A DNA stretch of 64,000 nt from Roseomonas sp. KE2513. Its GTDB lineage: Bacteria > Pseudomonadota > Alphaproteobacteria > Acetobacterales > Acetobacteraceae. The stretch covers positions 1 to 64,000 of the forward strand of contig NZ_RCVR01000027.1 of assembly GCF_016107305.1 (NCBI RefSeq), given 5' to 3'. Below are positions 1 to 8,769 of this stretch, one piece after another; the stretch's first letter is position 1, and every line of letters begins with the position of its first letter. Made by a program: the position numbers and the translations under genes. The notes beneath the pieces were generated by a model. It saw only the letters and a program-made list of their open reading frames with translations, ran no database searches and was not told the origin of the DNA.

Positions 1-1217
1 AGGCAGCCGATCGCGCGGATGCTGTTCATCAGTAGCCGCGCGGCGAGGGAGGGGCTGCCGCCGGCCCGCTGGAGCAGGCCGATGTCGCGGCGCGTCTCCG
101 GTAGGTCGAGGGGGAGGATGGCGAGCCGCCCGGCGTCGATCTCCGGCTGAAACAGGTGCGGCGAGACGGCCGTGAGAAGATCGCTTTCCAGCAAAAGGCC
201 GCGCGTGATCGCGAGGTCCGTCGTCTCGACCGCAACCTGCGGGGTAGGAAGGGCACGACCTTGCAGGGCGGTTTCCAGCAGCTCGCGCGTCGGCGTGCCG
301 CGTTGCGGCAGCACCCAGCGCGCGCTGGCCAGGGCGGTGAAGCCCGGATCGGGGCGCTGGGCCAGGCAATGACCAGCGCGCGTGACGATCGCGAGCTCGT
401 CCTGCGCAATCGTCTCCCGCGTGAGGCCGATCGTGTGCTCGGGCGAGCGCAGGGCGCCGAGGATGAAGTCGATGTCGCCCGCGCGGAGTCGCATGGCGAG
501 GTGCTCGAAGCTTCCCTCCACCGTGCTGACCGTCAGGTTCGGATGGCTCTCCTGCATGCGGATGACTGCCTGCGGCAGGAGGCGTGTGCGGCCAAGGGAG
601 AGCGTGCCGACGGTGACGCGCCCGGCCATGGCGCTCTGTAGAAGGCCGATCTCCACCTCCGCTGCGCGGATCTCGGCGAGGGCACGGCGCACGTGCAAGG
701 CCAGCAGCGCGCCGAGGGGTGTTGGCTGCAGCCCGGCAGGCGAGCGGATGAAGACCTCGATGCCCAGGCCCAGCTCCACCTCCCGCAGGGCCTGGCTGAC
801 GGCGGGCTGCGAGATGAGCAGGCTGTCCGCGACGGCCCCCATGTGCCGCTGCTCCACCAGTTCCGCGAAGGCGAGCAGCCGCTGCCGGCCGAGGGAGAGG
901 GAGAGGATCGGCGCATGATCGTTCCAGCCCGAGGGCGGACCCGCGGCGGCAATCCCCTGCCGCGCGTTCTCCATCTCCGCGAAGGCGCGTTCCACCCGGT
1001 GCAGCAGCGTGCGGCCGAGACCGGTGAGCAGCATTCCCTGCGGCCGGCGCTCGAACAGAAGCGCGCCGAGTTCCCGCTCCAACTCCTGGATGGAGCGGGT
1101 GACGGCGGACTGCACCCGGCGCACCATCCGGCTGGAGCGGACGACGCTGCCCGTCTGCGCCACGGCGAGGAAGGCGCGGAGATGCTTCGGATTGATGGCG
1201 TGCGGCGCCGCCGTGAT
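1..1217 (-). CDS. LysR-family regulator with two HTH domains (3' end outside window)
   Basis: The minus strand reads as one open frame off the left edge. It holds a first LysR-type winged HTH (begins HLRAFLAVAQTGSVVRSS, then RSIQELERELGALLFER), a short linker, and a second complete HTH (LLAFAELVEQRHMGAVADS, then QPAVSQALREVELGLG). A LysR substrate-binding domain follows (GRVTVGTLSLGRTRLLPQAV onward), with the effector pocket probably complete up to the edge. Ordinary LysR proteins are about 300 aa with one HTH; this one exceeds 400 aa. An in-frame TGA lies at 1260-1262 and no ATG, GTG, TTG or CTG occurs before HTH1. The best-placed start is an ATC at 1215-1217, five bases after GGGAGAGG, so the start is uncertain. 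It faces the aromatic genes to the right and is their likely regulator. Confidence 0.88.
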   Translation of the reverse strand, partial: MTAAPHAINPKHLRAFLAVAQTGSVVRSSRMVRRVQSAVTRSIQELERELGALLFERRPQGMLLTGLGRTLLHRVERAFAEMENARQGIAAAGPPSGWNDHAPILSLSLGRQRLLAFAELVEQRHMGAVADSLLISQPAVSQALREVELGLGIEVFIRSPAGLQPTPLGALLALHVRRALAEIRAAEVEIGLLQSAMAGRVTVGTLSLGRTRLLPQAVIRMQESHPNLTVSTVEGSFEHLAMRLRAGDIDFILGALRSPEHTIGLTRETIAQDELAIVTRAGHCLAQRPDPGFTALASARWVLPQRGTPTRELLETALQGRALPTPQVAVETTDLAITRGLLLESDLLTAVSPHLFQPEIDAGRLAILPLDLPETRRDIGLLQRAGGSPSLAARLLMNSIRAIGC

Positions 1218-1233
1218 CTCGGCCTCTCCCGCG

Positions 1234-1250
1234 GATAAGGGTTTTCGATG
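1234..1250. promoter_or_regulatory. Putative LysR-type operator box, copy 1
   Basis: The sequence GATAAGGGTTTTCGATG lies between the divergent LysR gene and the hydrolase gene at 1337. It matches 16 of 17 bases with the box at 2034-2050. Position and repetition suggest a binding site for the adjacent LysR regulator; this is inference from sequence only. Confidence 0.5.
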
Positions 1251-1336
1251 GGGGAGCGTTCAGTTTCGGCTGGGCGCCGCCCCCTGGCAAATGTTTTCTG
1301 CGCACCGCACCGCCCAGCCCTGAGCGAGACGAGACC

Positions 1337-2008
1337 ATGACCGAACCCGCCCCGTTCGAGATGCCCGCCTACGTTATCGAACGCGTGATGAACAAGCGCG
1401 GCCGGCTCCGCGTCTTCGAGCGGTTCGAGCCGGCAAGGACCGCCCTCGTGGTCATCGACATGCAGGCCTTCTACGTGACAGACGTGCCGCCGGCGGTTGC
1501 CATCATTCCCAACATCAACCGCCTGGCTCGCGCCTTCCGCGCCAAGGGCGCGAGCGTCGCCTGGGTGAAGATGACGGCGGGCCGCAATGGGCAGAGCCTC
1601 TGGCCGCTCTACCACGAGCGCTTCTTCAACCCGGCCAATGCCGCGCGGCACCGCGACAACCTCACACCCGGCGCTCCTGGCCACGAGCTGCACCCGGACC
1701 TCGAGCCCATGCCCGAGGATATCCAGGCGGAGAAGTCCCGCTTCAGCGCCTTCATCCCCGGCAAGTCCGACCTGCCGGAGAAGCTGGCCGAGCGCGGGAT
1801 CACCAACGTGGCGATCGTGGGCATGCTGACCAACTTCTGCTGCGAGACCTCGGCGCGCGACGCGATGATGCTGGACTATCACGTGGCCATGGTTTCCGAC
1901 GCCAACGCAGCACGCTACGACGAGGACCACAATATCGGCTTCACCACCGTGTTCCAGAGCTTCGGCGACGTGGTGACCGTGGACGAGATGATCGGAATGC
2001 TCGGCTAG
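1337..2008 (+). CDS. Isochorismatase-like cysteine hydrolase (amidohydrolase)
   Basis: A 223-aa member of the isochorismatase/N-carbamoylsarcosine-amidase fold. The catalytic Asp is in LVVIDMQAFY (about residue 41), the expected Lys is in EKSRFSAF (about 135), and the nucleophilic Cys is in LTNFCCETSARDA (about 168-169). Family members cleave C-N amide or carbamoyl bonds, for example maleamate, ureidoacrylate or N-carbamoylsarcosine. It is the first gene rightward from the LysR gene and precedes the ring-cleavage dioxygenase, so an amide-containing ring-cleavage intermediate or a nitrogen-containing aromatic substrate is plausible. The substrate cannot be assigned from sequence. Confidence 0.85.
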   Translation: MTEPAPFEMPAYVIERVMNKRGRLRVFERFEPARTALVVIDMQAFYVTDVPPAVAIIPNINRLARAFRAKGASVAWVKMTAGRNGQSLWPLYHERFFNPANAARHRDNLTPGAPGHELHPDLEPMPEDIQAEKSRFSAFIPGKSDLPEKLAERGITNVAIVGMLTNFCCETSARDAMMLDYHVAMVSDANAARYDEDHNIGFTTVFQSFGDVVTVDEMIGMLG

Positions 2009-2033
2009 GCAGAGGCCTGTCGGCCCTCTGGCC

Positions 2034-2050
2034 GATAAGTGTTTTCGATG
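2034..2050. promoter_or_regulatory. Putative LysR-type operator box, copy 2
   Basis: GATAAGTGTTTTCGATG lies in the 172-bp gap between the hydrolase and the dioxygenase gene. It differs from the box at 1234-1250 at one base. Its presence suggests a second, separately controlled promoter for the dioxygenase and transporter genes. Confidence 0.5.
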
Positions 2051-2180
2051 CCAATCTCGCTCTTTGTGGCTACCGGTCCGGCCGGTATGCCCGAAGAATA
2101 GCAGTCCCGGCTGGGATGTCGGGGGCGGTGCCGCCCCTGGCGACGCACCGCCTGGGGGCGCAGGGCAGGGATGGCGTGGC

Positions 2181-3404
2181 ATGGCCAGGATCATTGGCGG
2201 GATCGGGACGTCGCACGTACCGACGATCGGGGTGGCCTATGACAAGGGCAAGCAGGAGGCCCCGGCCTGGGCGCCCCTGTTCCAGGGCTACGAGCCGGCG
2301 CGGCGCTGGCTTGAGGAGAAGAAGCCTGACGTTCTCGTCTTCTTCTACAACGACCATCTGAACGCCTTCTTCTACGACCTCTATCCCACCTTCGCCGTGG
2401 GGGTCGCGCCGAGCTACGACGTGGCGGATGAAGGGGCGGGTCGGCGTCCGCTGCCGCTGCTGCCCGGGCATCCCGGCCTGTCCAAGCACATCGCCGAGTG
2501 CCTGGTGAACGAGGAGTTCGACCCGGCGGTGTTCCAGGACCGCCCGCTCGACCACGGCGTCTTCTCTCCCCTGCCGCTGCTCTGGCCACATGAGGGGAAC
2601 TGGCCGGGGGCGGTGGTGCCGATCGAGGTCAACGTGGTTCAGTACCCGCTGCCGACAGCCATGCGTTGCTACAAGCTCGGACAGGCGTTGCGGCGGGCAG
2701 TGGAGTCCTATCCCGAGGACCTGAAGGTGGCCGTGGTGGGCACGGGCGGCCTGTCGCACCAGATCCATGGCGAGCGCACGGGCTACAACGATACCAGCTG
2801 GGACATGCGCTTCATCGACCTGATCGAGCACGACCCGATGACGCTCGCGCGCATGCGGCACGTGGACTACATCCGCCTTGGCGGGGCCGAGAGCGTCGAG
2901 GTCATCATGTGGCTGGCGATGCGCGGCGCGCTGAGCGACAGCATTGAGAAGGTGCACCAGAACTACTACCTGGCCACGACTACCGCGATGACCGTTCTCG
3001 TCTTCGAGGAGAAGGGCGAGGCTCCCGCCGCGCCGAAGGTGGCGTCCAACCCGCAGCTCGAGGGTGTGGAGGGCATCGAGGGAACCTATGCTTTCGATAT
3101 CTCGACCGCGCGCGAGCGCCTGCGCCTGAACCGCTTCTTCTGGAACATGAAGGAGACCGCCTTCCGCGAGGCCTTCCTTGCGGACGAGCGGGCCGCCTGC
3201 GAGCGGGAGGGGCTGACGCCCGAGGAAACCCGCCTCGTGCTCGAGCGGGACTGGCTCGGCCTCATCCGCTACGGCGCCAATTTTTTCGTGCTCGAGAAGT
3301 TCGCCCGAACCGCGCAGCGCTCGAACCTTGAGGTCTATGCCGAGATGCGTGGCGAGACCTTCGAGGAGTTCCTCGCCACGCGCCAGGTGCCCGACGCCCG
3401 CTGA
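2181..3404 (+). CDS. galA: Gallate-type class III extradiol ring-cleavage dioxygenase (fused LigB-LigA)
   Basis: A 407-aa single-chain enzyme of the LigAB superfamily, matching the length of gallate dioxygenases GalA/DesB (about 420 aa). The N-terminal LigB-like domain has the Fe(II) ligands His12 (GTSHVP), His59 (YNDHLN) and a Glu in GGAESVEVIMWL (about 237-240), plus catalytic His124 (LDHGVF) and His193 (GGLSHQ). These positions agree with what I recall for DesB. A LigA-like helical domain occupies about 300-400. Known members open gallate to 4-oxalomesaconate using O2. The ATG at 2181 is chosen because MARIIGGIGTSHVP is the normal N-terminus; the frame is open upstream but without homologous sequence. 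Protocatechuate or a related catechol cannot be excluded. No other gallate-pathway gene is adjacent. Confidence 0.87.
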   Translation: MARIIGGIGTSHVPTIGVAYDKGKQEAPAWAPLFQGYEPARRWLEEKKPDVLVFFYNDHLNAFFYDLYPTFAVGVAPSYDVADEGAGRRPLPLLPGHPGLSKHIAECLVNEEFDPAVFQDRPLDHGVFSPLPLLWPHEGNWPGAVVPIEVNVVQYPLPTAMRCYKLGQALRRAVESYPEDLKVAVVGTGGLSHQIHGERTGYNDTSWDMRFIDLIEHDPMTLARMRHVDYIRLGGAESVEVIMWLAMRGALSDSIEKVHQNYYLATTTAMTVLVFEEKGEAPAAPKVASNPQLEGVEGIEGTYAFDISTARERLRLNRFFWNMKETAFREAFLADERAACEREGLTPEETRLVLERDWLGLIRYGANFFVLEKFARTAQRSNLEVYAEMRGETFEEFLATRQVPDAR

Positions 3405-3449
3405 GTGCGGGCTGACCGTCCAGGATATCTTCGACAAGGAGCAAGTGGC

Positions 3450-4658
3450 ATGGCCCGCAGCAAGCAGCCCTCCGTTCAGGCCGGGCGGCGTTCGGTTCTC
3501 CTCGCCGCCTCGGCCGCGGCGGCCCTTCCGCTCGCGCGCCCGGCCATCGCGCAGGAGCGCAAGCTGGTTGTCGGCGTCGTCCTGCCGCTCTCGGGCACCT
3601 TCGCTGACCAGGGCCGGAACAACGAGGAGGGCATCAAGACCTTCCAGAAGATCCACGGCACGAAGGTCGGCAACGTCACCGTCGAGACGGTGATGCGCGA
3701 CGACCAGGGGCCGGGCTCGGGCGACCTCTCCCGCCGTCTGACGCAGGAGCTGATCCAGCGCAGCCGGGCGGAGATCATCCTCGGCTACAGCTTCACGCCC
3801 AATGCGCTCTCGGCTGCATCGCTCCTGACGGAGGCGAAGAAGCCGGGCATCATCATCAACGCCGCGACCTCCATCATCACGGAGCGCTCCCCCTATTTCG
3901 CGCGCGTGTCGATGACGCTGCCGCAACTCGCCTCCTCACTCGGCCAGTGGGCGGCGCGCAACGGCATCAAGACGGTCTTCACCATCGTCTCCGACTACGG
4001 CCCGGGGCTGGATGCCGAAACCTGGTTCACCAAGGCCTTCGAGGCCGGCGGCGGCAAGGTGGTGGGCGGCGCCCGCACGCCGGTGGCGGCGATGGACTAC
4101 TCGCCCTTCCTCCAGCGCGCCATCGAGGCGAAGCCGGAAGCGGTCTTCGGCTTCAACCCGGGCGGCGACGTCTCCGTCGCCTTCATGAAGCAGACAAAGG
4201 AGCGCGGTCTCAGCCAGGCCGGCATCAAGCTGCTGGTGACCGGCGACGTGGTAGACGACAACCTCATCCCTGCCATGGGCGACGCGCTGGACGGCGTGAT
4301 CTCCGCGCTGCACTACCAGGTGGAGCTGGACAACCCGGCCAACAGGCGCTTCCTGGCGGGCTTCCGCGAGGTCGCCGGCGCGAACGCGACGCCGAGCTAC
4401 CGCACCGTGCAGGCCTATGACGGGATGGCGCTAATCTACCACGCCTTGCAGGCGACGGGCGGCAAGACCGACGCCGATTCTATCATGAACGCGATCAAGG
4501 GGGCGCGGATTGACAGCCCGCGCGGTCCCTTCACCATCGATCCCGCCACCCGCGACATCGTGCAGAACATCTACATCCGCCGCGGGCAGCAGAAGGACGG
4601 CCGCTGGGCCAACATCGCCTTCGAGACGATCGAGGGCGTGAAGGATCCCGCCAAGTAG
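3450..4658 (+). CDS. Branched-chain amino-acid/aromatic-acid type ABC substrate-binding protein
   Basis: A 402-aa periplasmic binding protein of the Leu/Ile/Val family (type 1 periplasmic fold; VVGVVLPLSGTFADQG after the signal). The N-terminus has twin arginines followed by a hydrophobic run and Ala-x-Ala (GRRSVLLAASAAAALPLA, then AIAQ), so Tat or Sec export is likely. A good AAGGAG ribosome site sits nine bases before ATG 3450. It opens a tightly packed five-gene importer set and follows the dioxygenase by 45 bp. Liv-type binding proteins beside aromatic-degradation genes commonly bind aromatic acids; that ligand class is inferred here. Confidence 0.9.
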   Translation: MARSKQPSVQAGRRSVLLAASAAAALPLARPAIAQERKLVVGVVLPLSGTFADQGRNNEEGIKTFQKIHGTKVGNVTVETVMRDDQGPGSGDLSRRLTQELIQRSRAEIILGYSFTPNALSAASLLTEAKKPGIIINAATSIITERSPYFARVSMTLPQLASSLGQWAARNGIKTVFTIVSDYGPGLDAETWFTKAFEAGGGKVVGGARTPVAAMDYSPFLQRAIEAKPEAVFGFNPGGDVSVAFMKQTKERGLSQAGIKLLVTGDVVDDNLIPAMGDALDGVISALHYQVELDNPANRRFLAGFREVAGANATPSYRTVQAYDGMALIYHALQATGGKTDADSIMNAIKGARIDSPRGPFTIDPATRDIVQNIYIRRGQQKDGRWANIAFETIEGVKDPAK

Positions 4659-4673
4659 GCGGCTGGGAAGGGC

Positions 4674-5537
4674 ATGTCCGGCCTCATCAGCATCCTCGCG
4701 GACGGCATCGCCTACGGGATGCTGCTGTTCCTCTTCTCCATAGGCCTGTCGGTCACGCTCGGGCTGATGCGCTTCATCAACCTCGCCCATGGCGCCTTCG
4801 CCATGTGCGGGGGTTATGTGGCGGTGGTGCTGCTGAACGGCTTCGGCGTGCCCTTCCTGCTCACCCTGCCGGCGGCGGCGGTCGTCACGGGGCTGATCGG
4901 CGTGGTGCTGGAGCGCTCCGTCATCCGCCACGTCTATCCCATGCCGGAACTGCAGCAGGTCCTCTTCTCCATCGGCCTCGCCTTCGCGGCGGGGGCGGTG
5001 GCGAACATCCTGTTCGGGCCGCAGCAGCAGCCAATGCTGCTGCCGGACTGGCTGACGGCGCGGGTCAGCCTCCTCGGCGTCGGAATCACCGGCTACAGGC
5101 TGTTCCTGGTGCTGTTCGGGCTGGTCGCGGCGGGGCTGCTGGTGGCGCTGTTCAACTTTACCCTTTTCGGCGCGCGCGTGCGGGCGGCGGTGGACGACCG
5201 GCGCGCGGCGGAGGGGATCGGGATCAACGTGGACCGGCTCTTCGCCCTCACCTTCGGGCTGGGGGCCGCCTTCGCGGGGCTGGGCGGTGCGCTGGCCGTG
5301 GGCTTCCTCGGCCTCGATCCGACCTTTCCCTTCAAGTACCTCGTGCTCGTGCTGATGGTGGTCGCCATCGGCGGGCCGGGCTCGATCGGCGGATCCTTTG
5401 CCGCGGCCATCGCGATCGGCGCGATCGACGCCCTGTTCAAGTACCTGGTGCCGGAGGTCGGCAACTACGTCATCTACGCGCTGCTCGTGCTGATGATGAT
5501 CTTCTTTCCACGCGGCCTGGCCGGGAGGGCGGCGTGA
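4674..5537 (+). CDS. LivH-type ABC permease
   Basis: A 287-aa inner-membrane permease with about eight hydrophobic segments. It has the LivH hallmark region LGLMRFINLAHGAFAMCGGY near the N-terminus and GLGGALAVGF plus GGPGSIGGSFAAA in the C-terminal half. It starts 15 bp after the binding-protein gene and overlaps the next permease by 4 bp (GTGA), so the two permeases are translationally coupled. It forms half of the transmembrane channel. Confidence 0.92.
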   Translation: MSGLISILADGIAYGMLLFLFSIGLSVTLGLMRFINLAHGAFAMCGGYVAVVLLNGFGVPFLLTLPAAAVVTGLIGVVLERSVIRHVYPMPELQQVLFSIGLAFAAGAVANILFGPQQQPMLLPDWLTARVSLLGVGITGYRLFLVLFGLVAAGLLVALFNFTLFGARVRAAVDDRRAAEGIGINVDRLFALTFGLGAAFAGLGGALAVGFLGLDPTFPFKYLVLVLMVVAIGGPGSIGGSFAAAIAIGAIDALFKYLVPEVGNYVIYALLVLMMIFFPRGLAGRAA

Positions 5538-6481
5538 GGCTGATCCGCATCGGCGCCGGGCTGCCGCTCCTGCTGGCGGCGGTGGCCAGCTTCTTCCTCT
5601 TTCCTGAATACCTCAGCCTGCTGAACACGCTGTTCATCCTCGCCATCTTCGCACTCGCCTATGATCTGCTTCAGGGGCACGCGGGCGTGGTGTCGCTGGG
5701 GCACGCGGTGTTCTTCGGGATGGGGGCCTATACCGCCGCCGTCCTCGCCGCCCATGGGGTGACGGAGCCGGTGGTCGGGCTACTGGCGGCGCTGCTGCTC
5801 AGCGGGCTGCTGGCGCTGCTGCTCACGCGCATCGTCGTGGTGGGGAACGACCTGACGCGGCTCCTGGTCACCCTGGGCATCGGCTTCCTGATGCTCGAAG
5901 CCGCGAACCAGGCGCGCTGGTTGACCGGCGGCGCGGACGGCATGTCGGACTTCACCATGGGGCCGGTGCTGGGCCTGTTCCGCTTCGACTTCGCGGGGGA
6001 GACAGCCTTCTGGTACAGCCTGGCCGCGCTGGTGCTCGTCTATGCCTTTCTCTGGCGGCTGACGACCTCGCCCTTCGGCCTCGCGCTGCGCGGCATCCGC
6101 GAGAACGTGCGGCGAATGCCGGCCATCGGCGCCCCGGTACGCCGTCACCTCGCCACGGCCTACACGATCTCCGGCGGAATCGCGGGGCTCGCCGGCGCAC
6201 TATTGGCACAGACGAGCAACTTCGCCTCGCTCGACATGCTTGGCTTCGAGCGCTCGGCGGAGGTGATGATGATGGCGACCCTCGGCGGCACGGGCAGCAT
6301 TCCCGGCGTCGTGCTGGGCGCCGTGGGCTTCAGCTACCTCAAGGACGCGCTCTCCGCGATGAGCCCGAAATACTGGCATCTCGGGATCGGCCTCGTGCTC
6401 ATGCTCTCGGTCTTCGTCCTGCGTGGGGGCATCGCGGGTGGCGTCTCAGCCCTGCTGCGCCGGCTGCGGGGGCGGGGATGA
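5534..6481 (+). CDS. LivM-type ABC permease
   Basis: A 315-aa second permease. The GTG at 5534 overlaps the stop of the first permease and puts the first transmembrane segment right at the N-terminus (LPLLLAAVASFFLF). The LivM signature is visible as LLQGHAGVVSLGHAVFFGMG and GGTGSIPGVVLGAV. It overlaps the following ATPase by 4 bp (ATGA). It pairs with the LivH-type protein to form the channel. Confidence 0.92.
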   Translation: MRLIRIGAGLPLLLAAVASFFLFPEYLSLLNTLFILAIFALAYDLLQGHAGVVSLGHAVFFGMGAYTAAVLAAHGVTEPVVGLLAALLLSGLLALLLTRIVVVGNDLTRLLVTLGIGFLMLEAANQARWLTGGADGMSDFTMGPVLGLFRFDFAGETAFWYSLAALVLVYAFLWRLTTSPFGLALRGIRENVRRMPAIGAPVRRHLATAYTISGGIAGLAGALLAQTSNFASLDMLGFERSAEVMMMATLGGTGSIPGVVLGAVGFSYLKDALSAMSPKYWHLGIGLVLMLSVFVLRGGIAGGVSALLRRLRGRG

Positions 6482-7239
6482 CGCCCGCCATCGAGACAGA
6501 GGGCCTCACCCTCCGCTACGGCCACTTCACGGCGGTGGGCGATGTCTCGCTGCGCGTCGAGGCGGGCGCGAGGCACGCGCTGATCGGGCCGAACGGGGCG
6601 GGCAAGACCTCGCTCGTCCACGCGCTGACCGGCAACGTGCCGGCCACGGCGGGGCGGATCCGCGTCGCCGGGCAGGACGTCACGGCGCTTTCGCAGGCCG
6701 AGCGCGTGCGGCGCGGCCTCGCGCGCACCTTCCAGATCAATCAGCTCTTCCGCGGGCTGACGGTGATGGAGAACGTCTCCCTCGCCATCCTCGAGCGGGA
6801 GCGGAAGACGCGCCAGTTCTGGCGCTCCTTCGCCGCCGACCGCGCGGTGGCCGAGGAGGCGCGCGAGCACCTCGCCTTCGCGCATCTGGAGGAACTGGCC
6901 GACCGCCCCGTGCGCTCGCTGCCCTACGGCTCCCAGCGCCTGGTCGAGATCGCCATCGCCCTCGCCACCCGGCCGCGGGTGCTGGTGCTGGACGAGCCGG
7001 CAGCGGGCGTGCCGGCGGCGCAGAGCGAGTCCATCTTCGAGCGGATCAACGCCCTGCCGCGGGACCTGACGCTGCTCTTCGTGGAGCACGACATGGGCCT
7101 CGTCTTCCGCTTCGCCGAGCGGATCACCGTGCTGGTCGGCGGGCGGATCATGACGGAGGGCACGCCGGCCGAGATCCAGGCGGACGAGCGCGTGCGCGAG
7201 GTCTATCTCGGCCGCAGGGGGCACCATGGCGCTGCTTGA
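6478..7239 (+). CDS. LivG-type ABC ATPase
   Basis: A 253-aa cytoplasmic ATPase. Walker A is GPNGAGKTS (about residue 38), the Q-loop region is FQINQLF, the ABC signature is the LivG-like LPYGSQR, Walker B is VLVLDEPAAG, and the switch His is in FVEHDMGLVF. The C-terminal GRIMTEGTPAEIQ segment is typical of LivG. It is coupled by overlap to the permease before it and to the second ATPase after it. Confidence 0.92.
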   Translation: MTPAIETEGLTLRYGHFTAVGDVSLRVEAGARHALIGPNGAGKTSLVHALTGNVPATAGRIRVAGQDVTALSQAERVRRGLARTFQINQLFRGLTVMENVSLAILERERKTRQFWRSFAADRAVAEEAREHLAFAHLEELADRPVRSLPYGSQRLVEIAIALATRPRVLVLDEPAAGVPAAQSESIFERINALPRDLTLLFVEHDMGLVFRFAERITVLVGGRIMTEGTPAEIQADERVREVYLGRRGHHGAA

Positions 7240-7921
7240 GGTCGAGGGCCTGACCGCCGGCTATGGCGAGGCCGTGGTCCTCGAGGGGATGAGCCTCGCG
7301 GTCGAGGACGGCGAGGGGCTCGCGGTGCTCGGCCGCAACGGCGTCGGCAAGACGACGCTGATGCTCGCCATCATGGGCCATGCGCGGCGCTTCGCGGGAG
7401 CGCTGCGCTGGCAGGGGAAGGATCTCGCAGCCGTGCCCGCCTATGCGCGGGTGCGCCTGGGTCTCGGCTGGGTGCCACAGGAGCGCGACATCTTCCCCTC
7501 CCTCACCGTGGAGGAGAACCTGCTCGTCGCGCGCCGTCCGGGTCCCTTCGCGCTACGCGATGCCTACGAGATGTTCCCCCGCCTGCAGGAGCGCCGCCGC
7601 AACATGGGCGACAAGCTTTCGGGTGGGGAGCAGCAGATGCTCGCCGTGTGCCGCACCCTGATGACCAACCCGCGCCTGCTGCTGCTGGACGAGCCCTTCG
7701 AGGGGTTGGCGCCGGTGATCGTGGAGGAGCTGGAGGCGACGCTGCGCCGCCTGCGGGCGGAGAAGGGCTTCGCGACGGTCATCGTGGAGCAGCACGCCGA
7801 GGACGCGCTGGGCCTGAGCGACCGCGCCATCGTGCTCGACCGGGGGCGGGTCGTGCTGGAAGGGCGCTCGGCGGAGCTGCTGGCGGATTTCGATCAGGTC
7901 CGGCGCTGGATCGCGGTGTAG
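7226..7921 (+). CDS. LivF-type ABC ATPase
   Basis: A 231-aa second ATPase with Walker A GRNGVGKTT, a WVPQERDIFPSLTVEENL Q-loop region, signature LSGGEQQ, Walker B LLLLDEPFEGL and switch His in VEQHAEDAL. Its start lies inside the end of the preceding ATPase gene (14-bp overlap). It completes a full five-component Liv-type importer. Confidence 0.92.
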   Translation: MALLEVEGLTAGYGEAVVLEGMSLAVEDGEGLAVLGRNGVGKTTLMLAIMGHARRFAGALRWQGKDLAAVPAYARVRLGLGWVPQERDIFPSLTVEENLLVARRPGPFALRDAYEMFPRLQERRRNMGDKLSGGEQQMLAVCRTLMTNPRLLLLDEPFEGLAPVIVEELEATLRRLRAEKGFATVIVEQHAEDALGLSDRAIVLDRGRVVLEGRSAELLADFDQVRRWIAV

Positions 7922-7932
7922 AGGAGGCGGCC

Positions 7933-8769
7933 ATGCCGACGGATTCGCTGATGGCGGACACGATGGCGGAGATGACGGCCACCGCCATCCAGGAGGCGGC
8001 CGGACGCGGCGCGGCCGCGCTGCTGCCCGTCGGCGTCATCGAGTGCCATGGACCGCACCTGCCTGTCGGCACCGACGCCTTCATCGCGCTGGAATTGTGC
8101 CGCGCCACGCGTCGCTACATGGCTGCGCTAGGGCGGGAGGCGGTGATCGCGCCGCCCTATTACTGGGGCATCAACGGCATCCTCGGCGAGTTCCCGGGCA
8201 GCTTCCGCATCCGTCCCGAGACGGCGGCCGCCCTGCTGCGCGACGTGATCACCTCGCTCTCGGAGAACGGCTTCACTGAGATCCTGCTCGTCAGCCACCA
8301 CGGCGACCGGCTGCACAACGAGATGATCCGCGACGTGCTGACCGCCCTGCACGCGGAGGGTTTCGGCGGCGCCCGCTGGCTCTACGCGCCCTTCCGCTGG
8401 CGCATGTACGAGAGGATCGGGCAGACGGGGTGCGAGCCTATCTGGGTTCCCTGGGAGCCTGTGGCGGCGATGGAGGGCTTCCGCCTCACGGGCGTCCTCG
8501 GCGTCCATGCGGACGAGTACGAGACGGCCGCGATCATGCGCTACCGGCCGGAAACGGTGGATCACGACGCCTTGAGGGGCTTGCAGCCGACGAGGCTGAC
8601 GCTCGCGGACCTGCAGGAATGGCGCAAGGGTGGGGAGGCCGCGCGGCGCCTGACGCCCGATGGCTATTTCGGTGCCCCGAACCCCATCGATCCGGAGTTG
8701 TGGCGGCACTACGACGAGACGGCGCGGGTGATGGCCGTGGCCGTGGTGGGGCCTGCCCCGGCGCCCTGA
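7933..8769 (+). CDS. Creatininase-family amidohydrolase
   Basis: A 278-aa creatininase-superfamily protein. The metal-binding motif is clear as VIECHGPHLPVGTD (Glu, His and Asp ligands), followed by NGFTEILLVSHHGD and a later HADEYETA segment where family members carry HAGExET. The ATG at 7933 follows GAGGAGG. Family members hydrolyse cyclic or linear amides or formamides (creatinine, FAPy, mycofactocin precursor). It is the last gene of the run begun by the dioxygenase, and with the isochorismatase-like protein makes two C-N hydrolases flanking a ring-cleavage enzyme and importer. Substrate unknown. Confidence 0.85.
   Translation: MPTDSLMADTMAEMTATAIQEAAGRGAAALLPVGVIECHGPHLPVGTDAFIALELCRATRRYMAALGREAVIAPPYYWGINGILGEFPGSFRIRPETAAALLRDVITSLSENGFTEILLVSHHGDRLHNEMIRDVLTALHAEGFGGARWLYAPFRWRMYERIGQTGCEPIWVPWEPVAAMEGFRLTGVLGVHADEYETAAIMRYRPETVDHDALRGLQPTRLTLADLQEWRKGGEAARRLTPDGYFGAPNPIDPELWRHYDETARVMAVAVVGPAPAP

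Noticed and set aside
2070-3926. Very long open frame antisense to the dioxygenase and binding-protein genes
   Set aside because: High GC gives long antisense frames; composition is Arg/His-rich with no domain, while the plus strand carries clear catalytic motifs.
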